A DNA stretch of 64,000 nt from Helopsaltes ochotensis. Lineage: Eukaryota > Chordata > Aves > Passeriformes > Locustellidae. The notes beneath the pieces are model-generated. The model did no database searches and was not told the origin of the DNA. It was given only the letters and a program-made list of their open reading frames with translations. The stretch is from positions 62,001-126,000 of the forward strand of contig VXBM01001603.1 of the NCBI GenBank assembly GCA_013400155.1, in the 5' to 3' direction. The translations under genes and the position numbers were made by a program. The first letter of the stretch is position 1, and the number at the start of each line of letters is the position of its first letter. Of this stretch, positions 1 through 10,800 are shown piece after piece.

Positions 1-886
1 AAAGAAATTGGTGTCTTTAGACTTCAGACAGAAAAGTCAAACCAAGATTATTTCAGAAAAAATTCAGAAGCACCTCATAGAGAGAGTTTTTTTGATCAAA
101 AACGAGCAGCAAGACAACTAAACAGTGAGAATATTTCTCCAAATGAAAGCAGAGGTAAGCAGCTCTTTCATGATGATAAATCATCAGCAAATTTTGTGGA
201 AGAAACAAAGGAAGCCACAGATTTACAGAACTCTAATGTTTGTAAGATCTTCACCTGTCCTGTTTGCTTTGAGAAGCAAAGCAGCAATAATTTGGAAGAA
301 CTTAATAGACACATTGATGAGTGCCTCAATGGGATGTGTCTTAAAGATACTATGGAAATATCCAAGAACGACAGTTCAAGAGAAAATACACCTAACTTTC
401 TTCCACAATTTAAAGATGAGTATGACAGTGATAAATGTCAAAAAAATAAAACAGATCAATTAGCAGGAACAGACCAGTCTGCAAGTGTATCTGACAGCTC
501 TACTAACAATAGCACAGAAAAAATTGATCAGATAATACCTGATAAATCTCCCAGAGAACGACAGCCTAGCAATCTCAGTGACATTGCTAGAAATGTGTGT
601 ATGAAACAGTGTCTCTTCCCCAAAAGAATATCACAAGACAATGAAGATAATTTTGACAAGACTGAACATACAGAAGGAACTAGTTCATCCTGTTTCTTCG
701 AAGCCAAAGAAGACAGTGTTCTTGTTTGTCCAGTTTGTAATTCAGAACAGAAAACCACCAATCTTGTGTCATTTAACAGACATGTGGATGTCTGCTTAAA
801 TAAAGGCCTTATCGAGGAGCTGACAGAAAAAGAGAATTTTCCTACTAAGACTTATAATATGGAAAACTCAAACAGAGTATTCTCTG
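1..886 (+). CDS. POLK: POLK large penultimate-region exon with two UBZ4 fingers (5' end outside window)
   Basis: The frame is open from base 1 to the donor after TCTG at 886 (G|GTAAGT). It encodes 295 codons plus one base. The segment between the two zinc fingers is rich in Ser, Asn, Asp, Glu and Lys and looks disordered, as in other vertebrate POLK proteins where one exon carries both fingers. The ATG at 196 is only an internal methionine; the frame runs through it from the left edge. Confidence 0.93.
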
Positions 887-2276
887 GTAAGTATATGCAT
901 TAGCATATATTTGATTATTCAAATTGTCTGCTTTTGCAATTAAGATGCTTTACTAGTGGTGTACTTCGAACTTTTTGTGACTTTGAATTTTTTTCTGAAC
1001 AAGCTCATTTAAGTAAGGCCTGTGTAGGAGTGAACATTTTTATTTAAAAAATATCAAATTGATTTTTGTGACAAACTAGATGTATGAATGTGATGTTAGT
1101 TTGTCAGTGCCCTCCCATTTGCCACAAACATGACATAGGAATTACTGCTCATTTCTGGAAATTTTATGTTAGTTACACACAACCATATTCAAAAAGGTGT
1201 TTGTAAGGCCACTGAGATTAAAGTGACAATCAATGAAAACATCTTCAACCTGGATTGTTTCAGATTCAGTTAACAGAAAAGCTCCATTATGTCACGTGCT
1301 GGCAAAAAGAGGGAGATGAGGACTAGAGCTTAAAGGAAGAAACTTCCAAGTCTGTTTTATAGCTAATAAAATATATCACATAACTGCACCTGTGACATGC
1401 CACAGCAGTATCACTCATGCTTTCTGAAGTAGTTTCTCTTTTTGACGAAGAGTTCATGTGCAGGTAATAAAGTATCTGCCTAAAGTAGTCCCTAATCTAT
1501 TTTGGGAATCTTATAAATGGAAATTAAAATTCTAGTGTGTTGGAATTTTCAGAATAAAATTAAGACTTACAATAAGAATATTTGACAAGAAAATTTTCAA
1601 AGTGATATTGCTATTGCGTGTGCAAACAGGCTTTAATTTAAATTGAAGACTTACATTAAGTGATGTTTCTTTTTTGCCTCTTGCAGGATAAAAAAATTAA
1701 AAACATAATTTTCAACTACCATCTTGAAAATCAAGTACATTACACTGAAATATTTCTGAAAACTGTTACAAGGTTCAAAGTAATCCATTATAATTCAATA
1801 ACCTAAAGGCTTTTTAGTTTTCTTTTTTAAAAATGGTAATATAAACTACAGTATTCAAGCTGCAGATGAGAAATGTTATCTGCTTCTTGAGACAGATTAA
1901 ATTTCTAAAAAGTTCCTCCATGTTTATAATTTATGAAGCATTCTTTCTTTATTGAAGTAATTAATTTTGGTTGTTTTCAATTACTTTTAAGGAGGTTTAA
2001 GCAAAGGACAGCAATGCACAAATCCATCACAAGGAACAAAAAGGTAAGTGTTTTCTGGAAATTTGAATACACAACTTGTTTTAAAATAATGAAGTCTAGA
2101 AAAATATTCAGTGTTGTAAAACTTGTGTTGGTATGCATTGTGTATTTTAACCTCTAACTGTTTTCTTTTTTTTCCCTTTGTTTAACCTTAGGTCTGGACT
2201 AACAGCTTCACAGTCAGTGTCAAAAAAGGCCAAGTCAAGCAATTCCAAACATACAATCGAAATGTTTTTTAAATGA
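1..2276 (+). CDS. POLK: POLK, DNA polymerase kappa, 3' end (last three coding exons)
   Basis: POLK is the Y-family translesion polymerase that copies past bulky minor-groove lesions in the nucleus. Only its C-terminal part is here. The coding exons are 1-886 (open from the first base in frame 1), 1992-2043 and 2192-2276, joined by GT/AG introns with matching phases (1, then 2). Two UBZ4 zinc fingers of the C-x2-C...H-x3-C type lie at 256-324 and 727-795; in the family they bind mono-ubiquitinated PCNA. The last residues, KHTIEMFFK, match the PCNA-interacting tail that ends vertebrate polymerase kappa. The catalytic palm, fingers and thumb must lie to the left of the window. The neighbour ANKDD1B supports the identity by synteny. 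Identification is firm; the upstream limit of the large exon is not visible. Confidence 0.95.
256..324 (+). other. POLK: UBZ4 ubiquitin-binding zinc finger 1 of POLK
   Basis: The pattern is CPVC, then 14 residues, then H-IDE-C: Cys-x2-Cys at 256-267 and His-x3-Cys ending at 324. This is the Rad18/POLK-type UBZ spacing. All four zinc ligands are intact. Confidence 0.9.
727..795 (+). other. POLK: UBZ4 ubiquitin-binding zinc finger 2 of POLK
   Basis: CPVC...H-VDV-C has the same ligand spacing as the first finger, followed by LNK as in mammalian POLK. The ligands are intact, so both ubiquitin-binding modules are kept. Confidence 0.9.
1992..2043 (+). CDS. POLK: POLK small exon
   Basis: This 52-nt exon lies between a TTTTAAG acceptor and an AAG|GTAAGTG donor. 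It takes one base from the previous exon and leaves two for the next, giving GGLSKGQQ and a short polar linker. Phase on both sides fits the flanking exons. Confidence 0.85.
2192..2276 (+). CDS. POLK: POLK terminal coding exon with C-terminal PIP-like tail
   Basis: The exon starts after a pyrimidine tract and TTAG and ends at TGA 2274-2276. It encodes a basic stretch (VSKKAKSSNSKH) followed by TIEMFFK-stop, the non-canonical PCNA-interacting tail characteristic of polymerase kappa. Confidence 0.93.
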
Positions 2277-3850
2277 CTGTGTAGCAACATGTTCTTTATG
2301 AAGCATTTCAGAGAGTTTTATAACTGCAAGTTAATTTAGCATTGGCAGTAGGCTGGATTCAGGTGCCTGTCATTTTGGAAACATTACATATCTGTATAAA
2401 AAGAACCTGATGTCTGAGATAGAAGAACAGGTGAAATTAAGGGCTTCTCTCCCTCTCCCTCTCCTTCGCCCTCGCCCTCTCCCTCTCCCTCTTCTCTATA
2501 CTTTTCCCCCACTTGTTTCCAAGAATCAGTATTTGCTAGCACTTTGATTTAGCTCCCTAGAAGACAGGAATCATTAGCTAGGGTGCCCCTCTGTGCCTGA
2601 ACTTCTGTATTCACTGTTGATTTTATTATAAAAATAAAACTGAGAGATTAACTGTGTGATAGCAAAGAAGAGCTGAGTTGCTTGATTTCAGCTAACAAAT
2701 GTCTGTCTTGGTAGTGGACACAAAAATGTATTAGTCTTGCAGTTACACAGGATAAGAACAAGAACTTAAAGCACTATCAAGCTTTCATTGTTGTTACTGA
2801 AAATTACTTCAGTAAGAGTTGATTAACCAGATCTGAAGGACTCATTGCAGTGATAACACCACGACTTCACTTACTTTAAAAGTGTTAAAAAATCTGTTGT
2901 TTGAGAGAAGGATTTCTCGGGGATACTCAGACAAATGCTGTTTGATCTTCGGCCTTTCCAAAGAGACTGAAAGCGTCTTTACAGTTTGAAATTGTTACCA
3001 GTGAGTAGCACTAAATCTACTCTACATGAAAGGTTTCATGGTGCAATAATAATGAATTATGTGCAAATGCAAGATAATGAACCTTCTTATTTTTTAGCTG
3101 TCTTTCTCTTTAAAATTACTTTGTATTTCTGAATAAAATGTATTCTATGAGTGCATACCTGGAAAGATGAAGTTAAGTGCAAGTATTTAAAATGCTTTGT
3201 TTAGATTTTTTCTGTTCACACCAAATTGTTTAAAGACATTTTTATTATAATTAAATATTTATCAGGCAAATAATTTATTATAAGAACATATTTCTAAGAA
3301 GCTATAGAAACAGTGCCAAGCCCTGTATGAAATATAAATTGCTTTTTAACTGTAACATATTTTAAAGAAGTGGCTGCTGTAGAAGCATCTATTTTGTTGT
3401 TCAACTGAATTGGGATTTGCTTGCTTTTTAAACCAACAAATGTATGTAAACCAAACATGGTACGTCTTAGATGCCCAAGCTCAATTCAGAAAATGCTCTC
3501 CTGTTTCCAGAATTCTGGAATGATTACACCGTCTCTACCTGCTTATCTGTTTGATTGTCAGATGCCACTGTACCCACAGCTCTTTCATTTGAATTCATGT
3601 CAGCGCTCCCTTATCTGCTCGGGACCAAATCAGCTGGACTAGTTCAGACTGTAAATTGGTTCAGTCACCTTGTTCTAAACCGGGTCAGTGAGCACTCAGC
3701 ATGAGCTGTTCTGTTGACAGACATGGGAACTTCTGGTGGGAAGGACATAAAAGCAACTGAGGGAACATAAAGATTCCACTGCTGTTTAGAAAGTGAATAC
3801 CTTTTGTAGTTTGTATCTCTGATTCAATAAAGTGTAGAATCTAACTTGTC
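2277..3850 (+). other. POLK: POLK 3' UTR with candidate polyadenylation signals
   Basis: No coding potential is seen. Candidate AATAAA hexamers lie at 2633-2638, 3132-3137 and 3826-3831, so the 3' UTR could end at about 2.65, 3.15 or 3.85 kb. The sequence alone does not say which is used. Confidence 0.5.
2444..2497 (+). repeat. CTCTCC hexanucleotide microsatellite
   Basis: About nine near-perfect CTCTCC/CCCTCT units with two G interruptions (TTCGCC, CTCGCC). It lies in the POLK 3' UTR, so the transcript would carry a pyrimidine-only tract. Confidence 0.9.
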
Positions 3851-4089
3851 GTTATGTGTATATCTTTAAAAGTCTATTTTCACATAGGCATTATGTAGCA
3901 AAAAGTAAGCTACTCTTAAAGTACTTGAAACAAATAAGTTAGTTGTCTTAGCCACAAAAGTTGCCTTGCGATCTGTTTAAAAAGGAAGTGTCATAGAGTT
4001 ATCCTAGTGTCATTAAAAGGTTGTGGATGTGTTAGCATTAATGTGATAATAAAACTCATAGTATGACTGTAAATTATTTATTACAATTC

Positions 4090-5097
4090 CATAGTGGGTT
4101 GACCCTGGCTGGATGCCAGGCAGCCACCAAATCTGCTCTCTCACTCACCTCTGCAGCTGGACAAGGGAGAGAAAATAGAATGAAGGGTTCATGGGTTGAG
4201 ATAAGGAGCAGGAGAGATCACTCACCAACTACCATCATGGGCTAAGCAGGCTCTAATTAAAGACATTAATTAAATTTATCACCACAATAATAAGAGCAGG
4301 ATGAGAAGTAAAAAAAGACCTTAAAACATCTTTCCTGCATCCCTCTCTCCTTCCCACCTCTACCTCCTCCCCCACTGGCACGGAGACGGGGAATGGTCAG
4401 TTCCTCACACGTTCCGGCTGACAGGGAGGAGTCTTTCCCCTGCTCCAACATGCAGGGTCCCTCCCCCGGGAGGCCGCTCTTCAGGAGTCCATGCCGTGGG
4501 CAGCAGCTCTCCGTGATGCTGCAGCGGGGTCGCTCTCCATGGGGTGCAGTCCTCCAGGGACCGGCTGCTCCAGCGTGGGCTCCTCTCTCCATGGCTCTGC
4601 GGGGCCCTGCTCCAGCGGGGGCTGCCCAGAGGTCACAGCCTCTCTCAGACACTGCTGCCCCAGCGTGGGTCTCCTCCCTGGGCTGCAGGGGGATCCTGCA
4701 CCCCTCCTGCTCTGACCTCCCCGGGCTGCAGGGGCACAGCTGTCCCACATGGGCTGCACCACGGGCTGCAGGGAATCCCAGCCCTGTGCCTGGAGCAGCC
4801 CCTGCCCCTGCTTCTCCACTGACCTGGTGTGTCCATGACTGTTCTTCCCACCTGTTCTCACTCCGTTCTTCTGTGGTCACAATTATAACTGTGCAATAAC
4901 CTTCCTTCTTCTCAAATCTCTGATAAGAGAGACCTTATCAGTATTTCTGGTTGGCTTAGTCTTGGCCAGCAGCTGGTCCATCTAGAGCTGGCTAGAATTG
5001 GCTTTGCTGGACATGAGGGAGGCTTCTGGCAGCTTCTCACAGAAGCCACCCCTGTAGCCTCCCTCTTACCAAAGTTTGGCCGTGCAAACCCAATACA
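4090..5097 (+). mobile_element. Solo ERV LTR, copy 1 (bird ERVL-like)
   Basis: The ~1-kb element has the opening GACCCTGGCTGGATGCCAGG and the end CAAACCCAATACA that I associate with a common passerine LTR; family assignment is from memory. No gag/pol sequence adjoins it, so it looks like a solo LTR. The GC-rich middle (4390-4850) consists of degenerate repeats of GGGCTGCAGGG and CCAGCGTGGG motifs, which opens several overlapping frames on both strands; these are not genes. A second copy in the same orientation lies at 52665-53671. Exact ends and target-site duplication are not clear. Confidence 0.8.
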
Positions 5098-7480
5098 AAA
5101 TTTTGTGTGTTTACTCGTTCACAAGACCTTTTTTCCCCCTTCTTCTTATAGTTTTTATACCATATTTATTACTGGTTTTATCTGAAGAAGGCCTTCAGTT
5201 CATGATTAAGCATTGTCAGCAATTTATGTGATACAATTTTTCTTGTTTCTTGTGGAGAAGACTATAAGCAATGGGGCTTTTGCATTTTACTCAGTGATTC
5301 TGAGTGTTATTAAATTGATCTTAAATTAAAATCAGTTTTTATTAATACCTGACAGTTTCTTTGTAGCTGTCTTTAACCTAATTGTAAATGATTTCCTGTA
5401 TGTTAGCCATTCCACACTTACTCTATCCATAATTCTGAAGCATGGAAGTGATCTAGGTTAGCAGCAGATGCAACTTCTTGAATAGCATAAGTATCTCTTT
5501 ATTTAAGGTATACATATGAGTACTTTATCTTGAATTCCTCTTTTAGTTATGAGTAACAGAGAAAAAGGATAACAATTCTGTGATCTTAATGTTACTCCCT
5601 CTGCCAGTTCTGAAGGAAGGAATTTAGACTACACATTCAAGATCATTGGGTCTTACCTTATATTTTATTTTTATATTGGCTCTACTCATTTCTGTATGTA
5701 TTACTACTGTTACCTTAAGTATTAAATATAGTGCTCAGATTTCCTGTCAGAGTGGGAGCTCTGTGAAGGCAAGTAAGGAATATGTTACAGTATTTCCTTG
5801 CTCTGCACTTTGTTTTGGATTCTTCACCTCTCTAAGTTTCTGTGTCTGTCTGCAGTCTGTCAGGGCCATTTGAAGGGGACAGGATTGAAGGAAGTGATTA
5901 GAGAATGTGCGAAACTTGCTACACAGAATGTTTAAGCTGTGAAATAGTATTGTGTGTTAGTAATTAGAACTGGAATTTAGCAGCTGGTGTTTCATGACTG
6001 AAAGTTATGATTGTACTGTAACTGATGTTCTGTATGAGAGTGCAAATCTATCCTTGCTTTAGTGCCAGCTTTGTAGGCAAACCTAATCACTCCGTGGTTG
6101 TCTGTTGTCACTCATTCTGAAAAGGAGCATTAACACTGAAAACAGTCTGTAATACTATAAGTAATACAGACCTACCTTTCTTCCTTTTGAGGAATTGCTG
6201 GAACATTTGACTTGTGGGATGCAAGTAAAAGTGAAATCTCCATGATGCAGTTATGGCTAAATCAGTTGCTTGTTCTTCTCACTGAGCTTACTTTCACAGC
6301 ATTGTTTTTCCTTTAGCTGAGTTACATTCACCTCCTGGAAGTACAGTTGGTGAAATTGTCTTACCAGACTGAAGTGTGTCAATTGTAAAGATTCTTACAC
6401 ATCACAGTCTGTCTATACCAGAGATGTTTAAAGGAGATAAGAACTATGAAATCTCTTTATCTATGGTAAGCAGAGTCTGAGCAATTAGTTTTTGTATCCA
6501 AATTTGTTAAACTTACAGATTCTTGAGTCTTTTAGTTTAATTTTATTTTGGATTGGTATGGTGTTAGTAATCTTGGAAATTAATATGATTGTGGAATTTA
6601 AGCAAAAATTACAGTGAAGGAACTCAAATGGGTCTACAATTGTGCAAGGCTGAATACTGGTGGTTCTGCTTTCTTGGAAACTACTTCTATATTTATTTTG
6701 AAATAGCAATATCAAAGGCTGTTTTTAAAGTAAAATTCAAAGGAGTCACTTAAAAAAAAATTATGACGTGTTGTGGAAAAAATCGTTGTCTATGTGAAAG
6801 GAAAAACCAATTGTGTCTTAGTAGACCGAAGTCATAGTGGACTTCAAGCTGAGAAATAGGTAAGTTAGGTGTATATCAGTATGTCAGTTCACAAAACCTG
6901 AACCTTTGGGGAGGTGTGTTTTGATTTTGACAGGACTTTGACAAAAGCAAGTGTAAACATTTTCTATCTGAAATTGAGGGGTCTTGAGATTGGATCAATA
7001 CCGCTACCAGACGTGCATAGTTATGCACGAATTTATGTCAGGAGCACCTCAGTCTTTCACATCCTAAGGCTGTGTGAAGCATGCAGGAGTGCCGGGATGA
7101 TCACCCTCTCCTGTCCCAGTGAACACTGATCGACAATGATGAGAATAACTCCCCAAAATGGCCTTCAACCTGCACAGAGAGCTCCATGACTACCGAGTAG
7201 TTAGTTACAGATGCACCTGGCCCCAGGCATCCCGTGCAAGCTGTGGTAACGCCGTGTGTTAAATAAGCCATGCTTATGCCATGCTTATGGCATGGCTTTA
7301 AAAAGTTGTCTTGTGCAAGGGGCCTCCCTTTTGTCTCATGTGTGCGCTTAAGGGTGCCGATTGCTCCTGGCGCATAAGGGAAGACCTGAGGGGATGGAAT
7401 GGGGCAAGGATGGTCCCATTCAGCGCCTAGCCACCGTCAAGAAATGCAGTCTATTTAGTGCTTGGTTTCTCTTAGAACTC
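5098..7480. other. Intergenic DNA between POLK and ANKDD1B
   Basis: AT-rich, with no exon-like open frame, RNA gene or recognisable domain. From about 6900 the base composition becomes more mixed and a short hairpin lies at 7265-7298. This part may be an old repeat that I cannot name. Confidence 0.5.
7265..7298. repeat. Short inverted repeat (hairpin)
   Basis: AAGCCATGC at 7265-7273 is the exact reverse complement of GCATGGCTT at 7290-7298. The loop itself contains another copy of GCCATGCTTATG, so alternative pairings exist. No function can be assigned. Confidence 0.6.
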
Positions 7481-7689
7481 TTAAAGCTGCTCCGCGACTC
7501 TGCCCCTTGGCGCGGTGGTGTCCGGGCACCCGTGGGGTGCTGTGCCGGTGCGCCCGCCGCTGCGTGTTTGGCCCGGCTGCGTGTGCTGGCGTCCTGGGAA
7601 CCGGTTTGTCGGGGCCAGGACACCTCCCTCGGCACACCGGCCTGGGGCCCTTTCCCTTGGCTGAGGAGGAAGAGGAGCACAGGGCAGCA

Positions 7690-7818
7690 ATGAAGGGCCT
7701 GAGCCGCCTGCTCGGCGCCGGGCAGGACGCGGCGCAGGGAGGAGCCGTGGCGGCGAGCCATGAGNNNNNNNNNNNNNNNNNNNNNNNNNNNNNNNNNNNN
7801 NNNNNNNNNATGAGAGCC
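7690..7818 (+). CDS. ANKDD1B: ANKDD1B putative exon 1 (contains assembly gap)
   Basis: ATG at 7690 opens MKGLSRLLGAGQDAAQGG... up to the gap, and the exon ends at GAGAGCC|GTGAGTG. Exon 2 needs one base carried over. With the gap taken literally as 45 bases the phase is wrong. If the two flanking ATGAG copies are one sequence, the phase fits exactly and the junction reads SHES-LLPDER. The start is chosen because it is the first ATG in the CpG island that gives an open frame to this donor. Confidence 0.55.
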
Positions 7819-10800
7819 GTGAGTGCGCGGGGTGGGAGGCGAGGCCGCCCGGGGGCAGCGCGGCCCAGGCGGGCGGCGCAGCCCCGGGCCCCTCACGGCA
7901 CAGCCACGGGGGCCTTCCCTGCCTGCAGGCAGCGAGCCGGGCCCGTCAGCGCCGCTGGGACCCAGGCAAACCCGCTCTCCGCCTTGACCGGAGAGCGAAA
8001 TGAGCGCTGGGGGTTGGAAACTGCAAATGCGTGGATGTGGGATTGGGAGCTGGGCTTTGGCAGGTGGTGTTCCCAGGGGCAAGTCCGGCAAATCGCCCGC
8101 TGCCCGGCTTCAGCTTCCACTTCGAGCTGCTCTGAGAGGGTTCACTGACACTAGTCATGTTCCTGGAGCTGAGCATTCCTCACCAGTTTCACAGCTAATC
8201 TGGGCCCCCATTTTGGGAGGCTCCCAGAAATCAGAGGATCTTGCACTCAGAAACGCAACCCAGTGATGGGCTCTCCAGCCTTCAACCTGCAAACCAGTCT
8301 GTGAAAGAGCAGACTGCTCTGTTAGCAGAAACAGGTGCAGCTAGTGCAGTTAGTGAAACAAGGTGACCTGTGGAAACTAAGAAGTTGCTAAACCCTGCTT
8401 CACCCCAGTCCTGCGATCACAGCGTGACAGCCAGGAGCTGTCATCTTGGGCTGTGGTTCTCGCTCCCAGGCTGGCAAAGAGGGCAGAAAAATAAAATAAC
8501 TAATGAAATATCACCACTGCACTCAGTAAGTAGTTTTTTTCCATGACTTCTTTGAAATGGAGAATTACTATTTTAGAAAAAATCCTAGTGACTTAACAAC
8601 ACCCCTACACTGCTGTAGGAATTTTACTTCCAACAAAAAAGAAAACCCAGAGAACACTTGGAAAATGTTGCCAGGTCCTTAAATGTATGATTTCATTTTT
8701 AGAAACAACAGGCTAGAAGTATTTTTGCCATTTGGATCCAAATACTGTTGATTTTTATTTTACCTCCTTGGACCTCTTCAGCCAATTCAAATTCTGGGGT
8801 TCTTTTCCCATGTGTTTTTTAAGACAGTTGTGGATTTCGTCTTGTGAACACCACAACAGGACATTAAAAACAGATCACGGAGGTAGGGATACACACATGC
8901 AGGGATTTTCATTGTCCTATAAGTTCTGAAAACTCAGCTGCATCTTTTTTAATTCATTGGAAATCATCATTATTTGTGGTATTCCTGAAAGAAAGAATGA
9001 GGCCTCTAAAGTAAGAGAAAAAAAAAAAAGATTGAAGGTACCTCAATCTTTGTTTTGAGGTCAACAAAGCAATTTGCTTTTCTGCACTTTTAATTACTTC
9101 ATTGCTCTTCCAGATGAAAATTCTTGGGATGTTCGATATACTGCTAGCAGGGCTCTCTATGAAGGAGACTAACTATATCAGGAGAGAAAATCAAAACAGT
9201 AATTTTAATTAGCTCAAAAGCAAAACTGAGTATAACTATTTAATTGTTATAATACAAATGTACAGTTATTATATAAGCCAAACATTTTGTATGGTGCCAA
9301 AGAAAATACTCCCTAAAAAACCTGGCAGTCACACAAAGAGAATTGGTTGCTTGCTGTTACTTGAGTAATTGCTAGTTACAGGAGGAGTCCTAAATCCTGG
9401 AAACCCCTGCTTGGATAGAAGACTTTCATAAAGCTGTAGTCTGACAGCTCTGTACTCCTGTAATTTCATGAATGAAAAAAAATTTGCAAAAGCAACAAAA
9501 GTTTGGGCAACCAATCAGAGTCATGGTATGTCTACATTGTCATGGTTCTTAACTCCTGAATCACTAAGAAGTATGAAAAGAGAGAGGTTATTAGGAAATA
9601 TAATGCACAGAGCAAAAGGACTTCTTAGCAGCACATGGCCAATTCATGGCTTCTGGACAGGAGAGAAAAGAAAACACTGTGTTTTTTGTTAGAACTACAA
9701 AACTGTCCTTGCATACACTGTAAAGAAACATAATTTTATCTTGTTTTTGAAGGGAGTGTTGAATAAAGTCTTGGAGTTGTTCCTGATTGTCCTGAGGTGC
9801 ATTTGTCTTTGAGGTCTATCTCATGTGAGATACAGCAGTCAGCAGGAATGAATATGGCCTAGTTATAATAATTGCAGCTAATTTGTGTTGTACCTTTTTT
9901 TCCCACATTTGCCATAAGTTTGCCTTGAGCAAGGTGTCCTTTGACCATTGGTTTACCTGAGTTTGAAATCAAGTTAATAGAACGCTCTGTTTGGTACTTC
10001 CTAGGGTAATTACCTTGGAAATTGGGACTGAGGCATTTATTCTTCAAAGATCACTGTTCATAATGATGATTTTGCTGTCAGCCACGCTCCTTGCCACAGA
10101 TGCCAAGAGTGCATTTTTATTTTCAAATGCTTTTTTTCTTTTTTTTTTTCTCGTCCTTATGCTTGCATGTTTTCATACAAATAACACATATACTGTGATT
10201 CCCAGAGGAGTCTAGAAGGATGATACATTTATTTGAGGCACTTGGATAATTTCATAGGAAAACTGGAAACACCTTTGCAAGTATCCAGTTTAATTTCTGA
10301 GTAATTTTTCACAGTAAAAATGTGATTATTCTCCCTGAGATTATAGCCACGGGTAACATATAAAATGCAATTGAATGAATGCCATCCTGATTTTCCTTAG
10401 TGTGCTGTGCAGTCATGCTGCCTCAAGCTGTGTCCTTATTAGGCATTAATGAACTTAGACATAATGCAGCAGGATGAACTTGCCTGAGGAGGCTCTAAGG
10501 AGTTGATAATTCCTGTAGTTCCTGGTCCAGCAGCGTGGTGCCTCCTTGGTGATATCATTAGACAAGTGGCCTTCAGCCCAAAATATTCTAGACAGAAGAC
10601 GTCCAACTAATTAAATTTTAAGTGTGACATGCTATTCGATTGAAAGTATCTACTAACATTTTTGCAACTGGTGTAACTGCTACACGATTTTCTTCTAAGT
10701 GATTAATTAAATGCTATGGTAGAAACATGAAAAATATTCTGACCTCCAGCTAAACTAGTTATCAGACACTGGAATTCTGCTTTTCAGAGTTACTGAATAT

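Larger units (their letters stand above)
7480..7995. promoter_or_regulatory. ANKDD1B: CpG island, likely ANKDD1B promoter and first exon
   Basis: This stretch is strikingly GC- and CpG-rich compared with its AT-rich surroundings and contains many GCG and CCG trinucleotides. It is the only strong CpG-rich block in the window. It lies directly around the putative first coding exon of ANKDD1B and contains the assembly gap at 7765-7809. No TATA box is evident, as is usual for CpG-island promoters. Confidence 0.7.

Noticed and set aside
4266..4899. Open frames of 204 and 168 codons on opposite strands, repeated at 52934-53474
   Set aside because: They lie in the GC-rich, repetitive core of an LTR where stop codons are rare in all frames. 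No protein family signature is seen, and their conservation follows from the 99% DNA identity of the two copies.
7420..8148. Frames of 228 and 223 codons crossing the N gap
   Set aside because: They arise from CpG-island composition and from reading the gap as 15 unknown residues. Only the short piece from 7690 to the donor at 7818 fits the ANKDD1B exon structure.
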